Notes: a model not told the origin generated them from the sequence alone. Counted from the first letter of the stretch, positions 55,728 to 63,880 are shown. The stretch is 64,000 bases of DNA from an uncultured Christensenella sp. (GCA_910583545.1 CAJTXM010000006.1:1-64000); one strand, 5' to 3'. Program-made: numbers and translations.

Positions 55728-56939
55728 TCATTTTTTCTTTTTTGTGCGTTTGTCGGCTTTGAACTTCTTTAAAAGTTCCTCTTCCTCGGTGAAAGGCAGA
55801 GGTATTCTGTCCGCGTCCGCATAGTCCGTTTTTTCATAACCTGCGTCCCTCTTCAAAAGATTAAGGCGCGTTTCGCCGTCGAAAAGATAGGTATGCGATA
55901 CGTCGATTTTCAGTCCCGTTTCACTGCCGGACTGCGCGTCTTTATCCGTTACCGCAACGAGCGTCTGTCCGCAGTATGCGCACTCGGCAAAGTTGGTTTC
56001 GCCGTCGCTTTCGGTCTTTGATATCTTTGCTCCGCTCCCCTTCTCCGTTTGGACGTCCTCGGGGCGTATTCCTAAAATTACGGTCTTTTCCGTATTTACA
56101 TACGCTTCGATATCTTCGAATCTGTCAATAATATTCTGTGTAAGCTTGAGTCTGAACTCGCCCTTTTCGGCAAATACGTCCCCGTCAGTTTTGACGATTT
56201 TCGCGTTGTTGACGAAATTTATCGTAGGCGAACCTATTAAAAACGCGACGTACGCGTTCGCGGGGTAGTCGTAGAGGTTGGCAGGCGTATCTATCTGCTG
56301 AACTGTTCCGCCCTTCATTACGACGATGCGCGTGCCGATGGTCATTGCCTCGTTGAGATTTTTCGTGGCGTAGACGAATGTTCCCTCCATTCTCGCCTGC
56401 AAATTTATTATGACGTTCAAAAGCTCGCCTTTTAAATTATCGTCAAGCCCGGACAGCGGTTCGTCCAGAAGATAGAGCTTCGGCTCCCTGACCATAGCCC
56501 TGCCTATCGCCACTCTCTGACGCTGCGCGCCCGTAAGAGTTTTCGGTTTTCTGTAAAGTATATCGGCAAGACCTAAAATATTCGCCGCCGACTTTACGCG
56601 CTGGTCGATAAGCGTTGACGAAGCTTTGCGCATTCTCAGTCCGAAAGCCATATTGTCATAGACGTTGAGCGAGGGATAGAGAGTATCGTTTTTGAACACC
56701 ATTGCGATATCCCTGTCCTTGGGCGCACATTCGGTAACGTCCTTGCCGTCGATAAATATCTGACCGTCGGTGACGTCTTCGAGCCCTGCTATGACTCTTA
56801 AAAAAGTGGATTTACCGCTCTCTTCCGCGCCGACAACTACCAGAAACTCCCTGTCGGAAGTTTCGAGATTTATATCGTATAGCGCAAGCGTTCCCGAAGG
56901 ATATACTTTGTTTACGCCGTTGAGTTTTAAACTTGCCAT
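55728..56939 (-). CDS. Sugar-type ABC ATPase (MsmK/UgpC family) with degenerate motifs
   Basis: ATPase of 403 residues with a C-terminal TOBE-like domain (about 235-380), the layout of MsmK/UgpC/MalK proteins that energise sugar importers. Walker A is GAEESGKST near 37 (still GxxxxGKS) and Walker B LYLLDEPLSGLD near 155 is normal. The Q-loop reads MVFKNDTLYPSL (Lys for Gln near 82), the signature is LTGAQRQRVAIGRA (GAQ for GGQ), and the switch reads VYATKNLNEAM (Lys for His near 190). These replace three residues of the hydrolysis cycle. The extra C-terminus ends FKADKRTKKKK. No permease or binding protein is adjacent. A TATAAT box lies about 30 nt upstream. Confidence 0.85.
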   Translation of the reverse strand: MASLKLNGVNKVYPSGTLALYDINLETSDREFLVVVGAEESGKSTFLRVIAGLEDVTDGQIFIDGKDVTECAPKDRDIAMVFKNDTLYPSLNVYDNMAFGLRMRKASSTLIDQRVKSAANILGLADILYRKPKTLTGAQRQRVAIGRAMVREPKLYLLDEPLSGLDDNLKGELLNVIINLQARMEGTFVYATKNLNEAMTIGTRIVVMKGGTVQQIDTPANLYDYPANAYVAFLIGSPTINFVNNAKIVKTDGDVFAEKGEFRLKLTQNIIDRFEDIEAYVNTEKTVILGIRPEDVQTEKGSGAKISKTESDGETNFAECAYCGQTLVAVTDKDAQSGSETGLKIDVSHTYLFDGETRLNLLKRDAGYEKTDYADADRIPLPFTEEEELLKKFKADKRTKKKK

Positions 56940-57025
56940 ATAACACCAAAACTGAATTTAATAAGGCAATTATATCATACTTTTAACTTTTTTCAAACAT
57001 AACTTGCGCTATTCGATAAAAATTA

Positions 57026-57054
57026 TTGTGTTTTTTTTGTAAAAGTGTTATTAT
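57026..57054 (+). promoter_or_regulatory. Promoter of queH (leaderless)
   Basis: TTGTGT (57026-57031), 17-bp spacer, TATTAT (57049-57054), then 6 nt (TTATCC) to the GTG start; no Shine-Dalgarno. Confidence 0.6.
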
Positions 57055-57060
57055 TTATCC

Positions 57061-57651
57061 GTGAACGCAAAAAATTATAACGCGCTTATGGAAAAAGAAG
57101 TTGCATCGTTTGATAAAAAGCAAACGCTTTTACTGCACTGCTGCTGTGCGCCCTGTTCCTCCGCGTGTCTTGAAAGGCTGAAAGACAGTTTCGAAATTAC
57201 GGTATTTTTCTGTAATCCGAATATCGAGGATGCGGAATACGAAAGGCGGAAAGCCGAGCTTATACGATTTATCGGCGAAACGGGCTACGCGGAAATTCTT
57301 GAATGCGGACACGACACCGGCTTATACTATTCGGCGATAAAAGGGCTGGAAGGCGAAAAAGAAGGCGGAAAGCGCTGTGAAAAATGTTTTTATCTCAGGC
57401 TTAAAGAAACTGCGGAAACCGCCGAAAAATTCGGGTTCGGATACTTTGCGACTACGCTTACTATAAGCCCTCTGAAAAACGCCCGTCTCATAAACGAAAT
57501 CGGCGAAAAGCTTGCCGAAGGGAAAAAAGTAAAGTGGCTGTATTCCGATTTCAAAAAAAAGGACGGATATTTAAACTCGCTCCGTCTGTCCGAAAAATAT
57601 AATTTGTACAGACAAAATTACTGCGGCTGCGTTTACAGCAAAAATAAATAA
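57061..57651 (+). CDS. queH: Epoxyqueuosine reductase QueH
   Basis: Enzyme of 196 residues that reduces epoxyqueuosine to queuosine in tRNA, the non-QueG form. It carries the family Cys clusters: LLHCCCAPCSSACLERL near 24-40, CEKCFYLRLKETAE near 105-118, and a C-terminal YRQNYCGCVYS. The FATTLTISPLKN element near 130 is also conserved. The GTG start at 57061 has no Shine-Dalgarno and is 6 nt from a -10 box, so it should be leaderless. The gene stands alone between the ABC ATPase promoter and a carbamoyltransferase. Confidence 0.93.
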   Translation: MNAKNYNALMEKEVASFDKKQTLLLHCCCAPCSSACLERLKDSFEITVFFCNPNIEDAEYERRKAELIRFIGETGYAEILECGHDTGLYYSAIKGLEGEKEGGKRCEKCFYLRLKETAETAEKFGFGYFATTLTISPLKNARLINEIGEKLAEGKKVKWLYSDFKKKDGYLNSLRLSEKYNLYRQNYCGCVYSKNK

Positions 57652-57701
57652 TTTAAGATTAATTACGGTGCAAGGAAGATTTTCTTTCTAAGAGCGCCCC
57701 A

Positions 57702-57739
57702 TTGCGAAAACTTTCGATCACGGACAATTGTTTTCGCAA
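57702..57739 (+). promoter_or_regulatory. Hairpin in the leader of the carbamoyltransferase gene
   Basis: TTGCGAAAAC (57702-57711) is perfectly complementary to GTTTTCGCAA (57730-57739) with an 18-nt loop. It ends about 9 nt before the ribosome site (GAGGA) of the gene at 57761. It could be a regulatory stem or a protein-binding site; no clear ARG box was seen. Confidence 0.45.
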
Positions 57740-57760
57740 AACATTTTGTGAGGACTTTCT

Positions 57761-58699
57761 ATGGATATTAACAGATACCGCCCCTCTTACGGAGTGGAAC
57801 AAAAGCATCTGACAAGGCTCGCCGATTACTCTACGGAAGAGATATTCGAAGTTTTATATGCAACGAAAGCGATGAAAGCCAAGTTCGCCGCACACGAAAG
57901 CACTTGCATTTTGCAGGGAACTACCGTTGCCCTGCTTTTCGGCGATACTTCGCTGAGAACGCGTTCGGCTCTGGAAATAGGCGTCCGCCAGCTCGGCGGA
58001 GTTTGCGTTAATCTTCCTTACAGCGAAGCCGATATGCAGGCAGGCGAGAATATCGCCGATATAGTCAAAGTCGTTGCGCGTTACGGCGTGGGCGCTTTGG
58101 TAACGCGTACGATAAACCAGAACGACCTTGACGCGTTCTGTGCGGTTTCGCCGATTTCGATTATCAATTCTTCGAACGAGGACTATAATCCCGTGCAGAC
58201 GCTTTGCGACCTTTTTACTGTCTGGGAAAAGAAAGGCAAGTTCGAAGGGCTGAAAATCGCGTATGTCGGCAAGGGTGAAAACACCGCCGTATCGCTTATA
58301 ATGGGCGCGATAAAGTGCGGTATGGAAGTCGCCGTTTCAACGCCGAAAGAATTTGCGATAAAGCCCGAACACCTGACGAGAGCCGAGCAGTACGGAAAGA
58401 TTTTTATCACAGACAATCCTGCGGAAGCCGTAAAGGACGCCGATATCGTCTATACCGACAACTACAATTACCACTCTTTACTCTCCAAAAAGGACAGCGA
58501 AATTCTGTTCCCGTATCAGGTAAACAATTCGCTGATGTCGCTTGCAAAACATAACGCAATGTTTATGCACCCCCTGCCGGCGTCGCGCGGAGCGGAAGTC
58601 ACTGCGGACGTGATAGACGGCAAACTGAGCGCCGTTTTGGATCAGGGCGAAAACAAACTTCACGTCATAAAAGCAGTTCTTGCTTTATTAATTAAATAA
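57761..58699 (+). CDS. Ornithine-carbamoyltransferase-like protein with altered active-site motifs
   Basis: Carbamoyltransferase fold of 312 residues, normal OTC size, with GAGGA before the ATG. The overall framework is OTC-like (CP domain, then ornithine-type domain), but key motifs differ. STRTR reads SLRTR (near 67), the HPxQ motif reads NPVQTLCDL (near 146), GDGNN reads GKGEN (near 172), the SMG loop is replaced by DNYNYHS (near 230), and HCLP reads HPLPASRG (near 270). OTC joins carbamoyl phosphate to ornithine; these changes hit both substrates' contact residues. It may use another amine or be a paralogue. No other arginine gene is nearby. Fold certain, substrate uncertain. Confidence 0.8.
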   Translation: MDINRYRPSYGVEQKHLTRLADYSTEEIFEVLYATKAMKAKFAAHESTCILQGTTVALLFGDTSLRTRSALEIGVRQLGGVCVNLPYSEADMQAGENIADIVKVVARYGVGALVTRTINQNDLDAFCAVSPISIINSSNEDYNPVQTLCDLFTVWEKKGKFEGLKIAYVGKGENTAVSLIMGAIKCGMEVAVSTPKEFAIKPEHLTRAEQYGKIFITDNPAEAVKDADIVYTDNYNYHSLLSKKDSEILFPYQVNNSLMSLAKHNAMFMHPLPASRGAEVTADVIDGKLSAVLDQGENKLHVIKAVLALLIK

Positions 58700-58703
58700 T
58701 AAG

Positions 58704-58748
58704 TTAAAAAACTCTGCCGAACTCAAAAAATGTTCGGCAGAGTTTTTT
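58704..58748. terminator. Bidirectional terminator after the carbamoyltransferase
   Basis: Long stem AAAAACTCTGCCGAAC/GTTCGGCAGAGTTTTT serving two converging genes. Confidence 0.9.
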
Positions 58749-59532
58749 AATTAATTTCGATTACTACTATTTCAGGGCGGTTGAAAAGGCGCAACGGGAA
58801 TTCTGAATTGCCGAGTCCCCTTGAAATAATCATTGCGCTGTCCCCCTCCCGATGCAGGCCCGAAGTGTATTTCGGGAATTTGCCCTGACCCGGGGCATAA
58901 AGCCCGATTTTCGTAAAGGGTATGCGCCACTGTCCGCCGTGCGCGTGTCCGCAGAGAACGAGATCGTAACCGTATTTTGAATATTTATCCTTAAAAAACT
59001 GCGGTTCGTGCGCAAGAAGAATTTTAGGTTTTTTATCGGGAGTTATCTTTGCGATTTTGTCATTCCTCAAAGACGCGCCGTTTAAGCCCGTGACTGTAAG
59101 AGAGCTGATTTCCGCCGAGGCATCGTCCAAAACAGTTGCGCCTGCTTCCTTTAAAGCTTTACGCAGATTTCTGTATCCCTTGTTGCGCATTTCGTGGTTG
59201 CCTGCAACATATATAACGGGAGCGATTTCCTTTAACGATGCGACGGCTTCGACTGCGACTTCAAAATTTTTCGGGGTATACAAATGAATAATATCGCCGG
59301 TGATTGCGATAAAGTCGGGCTCTATCGACCTGACTTTTTCGATAAGTCTTATATTCTTATGCCCGAAGCGTTTGCCGTGCAAGTCGGAAAGGTGAACGAT
59401 TTTCAGTTTGGGCGCACCGTCTGTTTTTTTGCGGTATCGGGTAATTTTTATACAGCTGTTGTTGAACCAAACGAAAAGCACGCAGAGCGCGCAAAAAGAT
59501 ATCACGCCGACAGCGATATAAAGATAAATCAT
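58747..59532 (-). CDS. Membrane-anchored metallophosphoesterase (YkuE-like)
   Basis: Calcineurin-fold phosphoesterase of 261 residues. An N-terminal helix (about 2-24, IAVGVISFCALCVLFVWF) anchors it. Metal motifs are visible: HLSDLHGKRFGHKN near 47, ITGDIIHLYT near 75, VAGNHEMRNKG near 105 and LLAHEP...LCGHAHGGQWRIP near 195-205, with the GGQWRxP ending typical of YkuE/YaeI-type enzymes linked to lipid A or undecaprenyl-type substrates in other bacteria. The ATG overlaps the trmB stop (ATGA), so it is coupled to trmB. Substrate unknown. Confidence 0.88.
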   Translation of the reverse strand: MIYLYIAVGVISFCALCVLFVWFNNSCIKITRYRKKTDGAPKLKIVHLSDLHGKRFGHKNIRLIEKVRSIEPDFIAITGDIIHLYTPKNFEVAVEAVASLKEIAPVIYVAGNHEMRNKGYRNLRKALKEAGATVLDDASAEISSLTVTGLNGASLRNDKIAKITPDKKPKILLAHEPQFFKDKYSKYGYDLVLCGHAHGGQWRIPFTKIGLYAPGQGKFPKYTSGLHREGDSAMIISRGLGNSEFPLRLFNRPEIVVIEIN

Positions 59533-60200
59533 TTGACCTCCGCCACTATTCTGAAAATCGGCTTGCCCCTCTCTTTGAAAAGCTTTTCGTGTTCGGTTTC
59601 GACATCGCCCGCGACGGGGTGATTTTTTAAGTCCTCGCAGACCTCTTTTATTTCAAAGCCTGCCTCTTTATAGTTTTCAAGCGAAAAGAGATAAAAATCT
59701 TTATCGTCGGTTTTCTGAACTATTAATGAGCCTTTTTTCAGAAACGATGAATATATATTTAAAAATCTCGTATGAGTTAAACGCTGTTTTTTATAGCCCT
59801 CTTTGGGAAGAGGGTTTGAAAAATTGAGATACAGCTTTTCAACCGAATTTTCTTTGAGATATTTGGGAAGAACTTCGGCGGCGCAGTTCAGCAAGCAGAC
59901 GTTTTCAATGCCTTCTCTCAGCGTCCTTTCGCAGGCGTCGATGATTACGTTTGAAATTTTTTCGACTGCGACGAAGTTGATATCGGGGTTTAATTTTGCC
60001 GTTTCAACTATAAATTTACCCTTTCCGCATCCGATTTCGAGATGCACGGGATTTGAATTTCCGAAAATATTTTCAAAGTCGAGGTATTCCTTTACCTCGG
60101 CCGACCTTTTCATATTTTTGTCAGAAAGGTCGGCAATTTTAAGTATTTTACCGCAGGCTGACAGCCTTTCGTCCAAGTGTGGTTTTCTGTGCATTCTCAT
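59529..60200 (-). CDS. trmB: tRNA (guanine(46)-N7)-methyltransferase TrmB
   Basis: SAM-dependent methyltransferase of 223 residues that makes m7G46 in tRNAs. The SAM loop EIGCGKGKFIVETAKLNPDI is near 56 and FVAVEKISNVI follows. The family hallmark LYLNFSNPLPKEGYKKQRLTHTRFL is near 122-147 (usually NFSDPWPK, here NFSNPLPK). The start ATG (60200) has no Shine-Dalgarno and lies 9 nt after a TATAAT box; a second ATG two codons later (M3) is equally possible. The metallophosphoesterase gene follows with a 4-nt overlap. Confidence 0.92.
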   Translation of the reverse strand: MRMHRKPHLDERLSACGKILKIADLSDKNMKRSAEVKEYLDFENIFGNSNPVHLEIGCGKGKFIVETAKLNPDINFVAVEKISNVIIDACERTLREGIENVCLLNCAAEVLPKYLKENSVEKLYLNFSNPLPKEGYKKQRLTHTRFLNIYSSFLKKGSLIVQKTDDKDFYLFSLENYKEAGFEIKEVCEDLKNHPVAGDVETEHEKLFKERGKPIFRIVAEVK

Positions 60201-60209
60201 AATAATGTT

Positions 60210-60238
60210 ATTATATCACCGATAATAAAATTAATCAA
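60210..60238 (-). promoter_or_regulatory. Promoter of trmB (nearly leaderless)
   Basis: TTGATT (60233-60238), 17-bp spacer, TATAAT (60210-60215) on the minus strand, 9 nt before the first trmB ATG. Confidence 0.7.
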
Positions 60239-60257
60239 ATTATTTAATTAAAAAGTG

Positions 60258-60286
60258 TTTAAAGCGTTTTATACGAGTTATATATA
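60258..60286 (+). promoter_or_regulatory. Candidate promoter of the membrane gene at 60334
   Basis: TTTAAA (60258-60263), 17-bp spacer, TATATA (60281-60286). Weaker than the others; the predicted start is near 60293, about 40 nt before the TTG start codon. Confidence 0.45.
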
Positions 60287-60333
60287 AACGTCGGGTGAAA
60301 TATGCGTTCGTCGGGGACGCAGAGGGAATTTTT

Positions 60334-60882
60334 TTGAGTTTTATTCAGATTATAAACACTTTCACCTTTTACGGGTTAGACATAGGCGCGCTCGCACTTT
60401 TAACCTGCGCTATAACTCAGCTTATAAAAAGGCTTTTCTTCAAAACCGCGAGAAAAAAGCTTGTTACGTTTATGCCGTTCATTATTGGTACGGCTCTCTA
60501 TGCAGTATATGCCGTTATCCGGAATTTGAGCTTTGAATATCTTTTAAACGAATACGTTTCGATTCTGGAACACGGAATTTCGGTCGGGGCGGTTGCAACG
60601 CTTTACTACGTTTTATACGAGCAGTTCATAAGGGAAAAAGACGGTCTTTCCGAAACCGAGGGAGTTATTGCAACGCTTTTGGAAGGCTACGTTCCTGCGG
60701 AAAATCTCACCGCCGCTTCGAAGGCGGTCGCCTCCGCGATAGAAAAGGACGTGACGGGCAATGGCGCGGAAAAAGCGCAGAAACTTTTAAGCGAATATTC
60801 CGACGGAAAAATAAGCGAAAACGATATTCTGCTTTTATCGAGGCTGATAATAGAGACGCTTGCGCACCTTACAACTAAATAA
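60334..60882 (+). CDS. Hypothetical membrane protein, 182 aa
   Basis: Not recognised. The TTG at 60334 is chosen because AGAGGG lies 7 nt upstream and the product then starts directly with a hydrophobic segment (SFIQIINTFTFYGLDIGALA). An in-frame GTG at 60295 would add 13 residues and sit at the predicted transcription start. Three helices (about 15-30, 45-65, 80-100) are followed by a soluble helical C-terminus of about 75 residues (ASKAVASAIEKDVTGNGAEK). The layout resembles small phage-type or holin-like membrane proteins, but no signature supports that. Confidence 0.65.
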   Translation: MSFIQIINTFTFYGLDIGALALLTCAITQLIKRLFFKTARKKLVTFMPFIIGTALYAVYAVIRNLSFEYLLNEYVSILEHGISVGAVATLYYVLYEQFIREKDGLSETEGVIATLLEGYVPAENLTAASKAVASAIEKDVTGNGAEKAQKLLSEYSDGKISENDILLLSRLIIETLAHLTTK

Positions 60883-60918
60883 AAAAAGACGGCGCGGAAA
60901 TCCGCGCCGTTTCTTTTT
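60882..60918. terminator. Bidirectional terminator
   Basis: ACGGCGCGGA/TCCGCGCCGT stem with A7 on the left and TTTCTTTTT on the right, between two converging genes. Confidence 0.9.
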
Positions 60919-63046
60919 ACTTTCTGTCGGCTATTACGTCGACGGGTTTTTTACCGAGAAGCTTTATAAGCGGAACGGCAATTCCTGCCGCAACCGCCGA
61001 CAGCGCAACCGCCGACATAATCACAAACTGTCTTATTCCGAACTTTATCAGAACCGCTTCCGTTGCGGAAGAGAAAAACGCCGCGTTCAGAAGCACGGCA
61101 CACACGACGGCGATCACCGTAGATAAAGCGAGAGTTACTACCGTAAATATTCCGTGTTCACACGCAAGAATTTTGACTATATCCCACCGTGATGCACCCA
61201 TTGCGCGGAGTATGCCTATCTCCCTGCGCTTTTCCGAAATAGTTCCGCTCACGTAGTACGAAAAGAATAAAACCGAAATTACCACGGTAAGCGCAACCGC
61301 ATAAACGGCGTACTTTTTAATTACCGAAAAGGTTCTGTCCGCGTCGTTGATTATTACGGCGGCGTAATTTACGAGGTGATAACAGTTTCCACATTCTTCG
61401 CTTACGGGTTTTCCGCCGTACTGCGTGGTATATACGCGGATATTTTCTATTTTTTGCTTATCGCTTCCCTTATACGGCGCAATGACACGGACGATTTCCC
61501 TGTACGGATCGTTGAAATTTTCCAGAAAATATTCATTGTAGCCCTCGCAGACGAATATGCTCGCGTGAATGGCGTCCGTTCTGATATTATACATATCGTT
61601 TGAAAAATCCGCACCAGACGCGCTGCCGTAAACGGGCGCGCCCTCGAACAGTACCTTCGCCTGCTTTTCATATACGAAATTAGTATCGATAATACCCGTC
61701 ACGGTAAACGACTGATGACAAACAGGGTTAGCAATGGACACCGTTTTTCCCAGAAGATCCGCATAGGAGTTGATATTCAACACTTTACTTCCGTCTTTAT
61801 ATCCGTGCGTTTTGAAAAAATTAAATAAAAATTCGGGGAGCGCGACCTCCGTTACAGTTTCGGGAAGCCTGCCGGATAAAAGAGTATAGCCGTAATCGGT
61901 CAAAAAGCTTCCGTAAGCTTCAATATATTTGTCTATCCGTGTATTTTCCGCCCAGTCGTTTTTATCAAGCGAGCCGTTGAGCTCGCTGAAATGACCGAAA
62001 CCTAAGCCCATACCGTAAATATAGTCGCACCTTTCCACGTTTAAAAGAGAGCAAAGCTCCTCCGCCTCGTCGTAGGACATCTTAGGCAAATTCATAGCCA
62101 AACGGTTATTTTCTACTATATCGGCTTTACCGAACGCATAGCATTTGCTGTCCTGCGCGTCCATCGTATAGAGCAACGCCCTGTCCCTATCGTAAGCATA
62201 TACGGTATCAGCGACGCCGACGAGCGTAAAGGTTATGAGGCAGATCAAAAGACAGATTGCCATTCTCACCGGACGCACGGCTACGTAACCTGCGCCGATT
62301 TTAAACGCCCTTGTAAAGCGCAGTCCTTTACGCTTTTTCTCGGTTTTTTCTTCCGTTTTAATTTCTGCGTCCGTCGGCAGGCTGTCGGAAATTATCTCTC
62401 CGTCTTTGAGTTCTATTATCCTGTCGCCGTACTTTTCCGCCGATTCCCTGTCGTGGGAAACCACGACTACAAGTCTGCTTTTGCTCAAAGCCTTTAAAAG
62501 GTTAAAAATCTCCGCGCCCGTTTCGCTGTCGAGCGCGCCCGTCGGCTCGTCGCAGAGCAAAAGCTTCGGGCTTTTTATAAGCGCGCGGGCTATGGCAACC
62601 CTCTGTTTCTGTCCGCCTGAAAGACGGTTGCACTTCCTGTCGGCAAAATCTTTAAGCCCAACGCTTTCAAGCGCGGAAAAAACTTTCCCGCCGTTATCCC
62701 TTTCGCTTTGGAGTTCGAGCGCAAGCGATACGTTCGCTTTCACGCTCTCTCTGTCCAAAAGGTTATTTTCCTGAAACACGAAACCGACGTAAGCCTTGCG
62801 GTATGCGTCAAGATCCGTCGCGCCGTAATCCTTTATCGACTTACCGTCGATAATAACGTCTCCGCCGTCAAAGCCGTCGATACCGCCCAAAATATTTAAA
62901 AGAGTGGATTTTCCGCAACCCGATTTTCCGAGGATGAAAATCATTCCCGTATCGGGAAGATTAAAGGAAATATCTTTAAGGGCGCGGACGTCCGCGCCCC
63001 TTTTTTCTTTATAAATTTTTTCAAGCTTTTTAACTACAATTGCCAT
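60917..63046 (-). CDS. ABC transporter with fused ATPase and FtsX-like permease (709 aa)
   Basis: The N-terminal ATPase (about 1-230) has Walker A GKSGCGKSTLLNIL near 37, Q-loop FVFQENNLL, signature LSGGQKQRVAIARA near 142, Walker B LLLCDEPTGALD near 163 and switch His VVSHDRE near 198. A linker rich in Lys/Glu is followed by a first helix (about 260-282), an extracytoplasmic region (about 285-575) with Cys and Tyr, and three FtsX helices (about 580-600, 630-660, 675-700) with SEKRREIGILRAMGAS between them. This is MacB-like topology in one chain. It starts 24 nt after a secreted-protein gene, with no obvious ribosome site, suggesting coupling. Substrate unknown. Confidence 0.9.
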   Translation of the reverse strand: MAIVVKKLEKIYKEKRGADVRALKDISFNLPDTGMIFILGKSGCGKSTLLNILGGIDGFDGGDVIIDGKSIKDYGATDLDAYRKAYVGFVFQENNLLDRESVKANVSLALELQSERDNGGKVFSALESVGLKDFADRKCNRLSGGQKQRVAIARALIKSPKLLLCDEPTGALDSETGAEIFNLLKALSKSRLVVVVSHDRESAEKYGDRIIELKDGEIISDSLPTDAEIKTEEKTEKKRKGLRFTRAFKIGAGYVAVRPVRMAICLLICLITFTLVGVADTVYAYDRDRALLYTMDAQDSKCYAFGKADIVENNRLAMNLPKMSYDEAEELCSLLNVERCDYIYGMGLGFGHFSELNGSLDKNDWAENTRIDKYIEAYGSFLTDYGYTLLSGRLPETVTEVALPEFLFNFFKTHGYKDGSKVLNINSYADLLGKTVSIANPVCHQSFTVTGIIDTNFVYEKQAKVLFEGAPVYGSASGADFSNDMYNIRTDAIHASIFVCEGYNEYFLENFNDPYREIVRVIAPYKGSDKQKIENIRVYTTQYGGKPVSEECGNCYHLVNYAAVIINDADRTFSVIKKYAVYAVALTVVISVLFFSYYVSGTISEKRREIGILRAMGASRWDIVKILACEHGIFTVVTLALSTVIAVVCAVLLNAAFFSSATEAVLIKFGIRQFVIMSAVALSAVAAGIAVPLIKLLGKKPVDVIADRK

Positions 63047-63070
63047 ATTTTTATTACCGTATTCTATTGT

Positions 63071-63673
63071 TTAAACGTTTCCTTCTTTTGCATTGCTATT
63101 GCGCAATTCGCCTTTACTTAATTCAACCATAATATACATAAATCTATACATCCAATCATCGTTGCCGGCACCGTGAGCGTCATATCTGATAACAAGGTGC
63201 ATCTTAAAATCCTCATCTACAAAATCAATCAAGGGCAAAGATTTAAAATAAACGCCAACGTCGTGATATGCATCAATCTTTCTGTTTCCGTAGTAGTCTA
63301 ATTTTATAGAAGTTAAACTACCGCTACTTGCACCAGGACACAGATAGATATCCTGATATCCGTCAGAAATTTCGCGCATCTGGAAATTTAACGTAACAGT
63401 AACGTACTTATAGCCCTGATTCATATAACTGAGCGGATTTGGAAAATACTTGTTGCAATCAAAAACATCATATGTATTATCAAACATTCCGCTATCCGTT
63501 ATTTTCCTTTCAGGTAAAATAGCCTGAGAGTACACCACAACGCCATTTATAATTTCAGCACGGGCACTTCTTTTTGCGCCGAATAAAACCCCAAACAATG
63601 TTGCAACCAATAGTACGAAGCTGACGGTAAGAATAAGTAATTTTTTTGTTGTTAAGTTTTTTATTGATTTCAT
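63071..63673 (-). CDS. Secreted hypothetical protein, 200 aa
   Basis: The ATG at 63673 follows AAGGAG by 10 nt and is preferred to one nine codons upstream. A Sec signal (about 12-39, ending SARAE) suggests cleavage after ARA. The mature part is beta-rich with aromatic residues (YKYVTVTLNFQM near 88, DIYLCPG near 108, MHLVIRYDAHG near 158) and two Cys. No family recognised. The ABC exporter gene 24 nt downstream is probably cotranscribed, so the protein may be its cargo or partner (inference). AT content is higher than in the exporter. Confidence 0.7.
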   Translation of the reverse strand: MKSIKNLTTKKLLILTVSFVLLVATLFGVLFGAKRSARAEIINGVVVYSQAILPERKITDSGMFDNTYDVFDCNKYFPNPLSYMNQGYKYVTVTLNFQMREISDGYQDIYLCPGASSGSLTSIKLDYYGNRKIDAYHDVGVYFKSLPLIDFVDEDFKMHLVIRYDAHGAGNDDWMYRFMYIMVELSKGELRNSNAKEGNV

Positions 63674-63802
63674 TATAACATACTCCTTATTTTTTTTCAA
63701 TAGGTACTTTTGTTTTTTTTATCAGTAATTATTTGCTGTACATCGGTCTGCTCTCCCCTGCCCCTTTTGTTTGATTGTAACACGGAAATATGACAAATTC
63801 AA

Positions 63803-63841
63803 GCAAGTTTATTTTACATTTGCGCAAGTTTATTTACATTA
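63803..63841. repeat. Tandem copies of the 21-bp repeat
   Basis: First copy 63803-63823 is identical to 42058-42078. A second, shortened copy (GCAAGTTTATTTACATT) follows directly. Possibly a mobile-element end. The rest of 63700-63800 holds nothing recognised. Confidence 0.55.
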
Positions 63842-63880
63842 ACAAAAACCGCACGCTTTATTTAAAGCGTGCGCGTTTTT
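63842..63880 (-). terminator. Terminator of the gene at the right edge
   Basis: CGCACGCTTTA/TAAAGCGTGCG stem followed on the minus strand by GTTTTTGTT. Confidence 0.85.
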
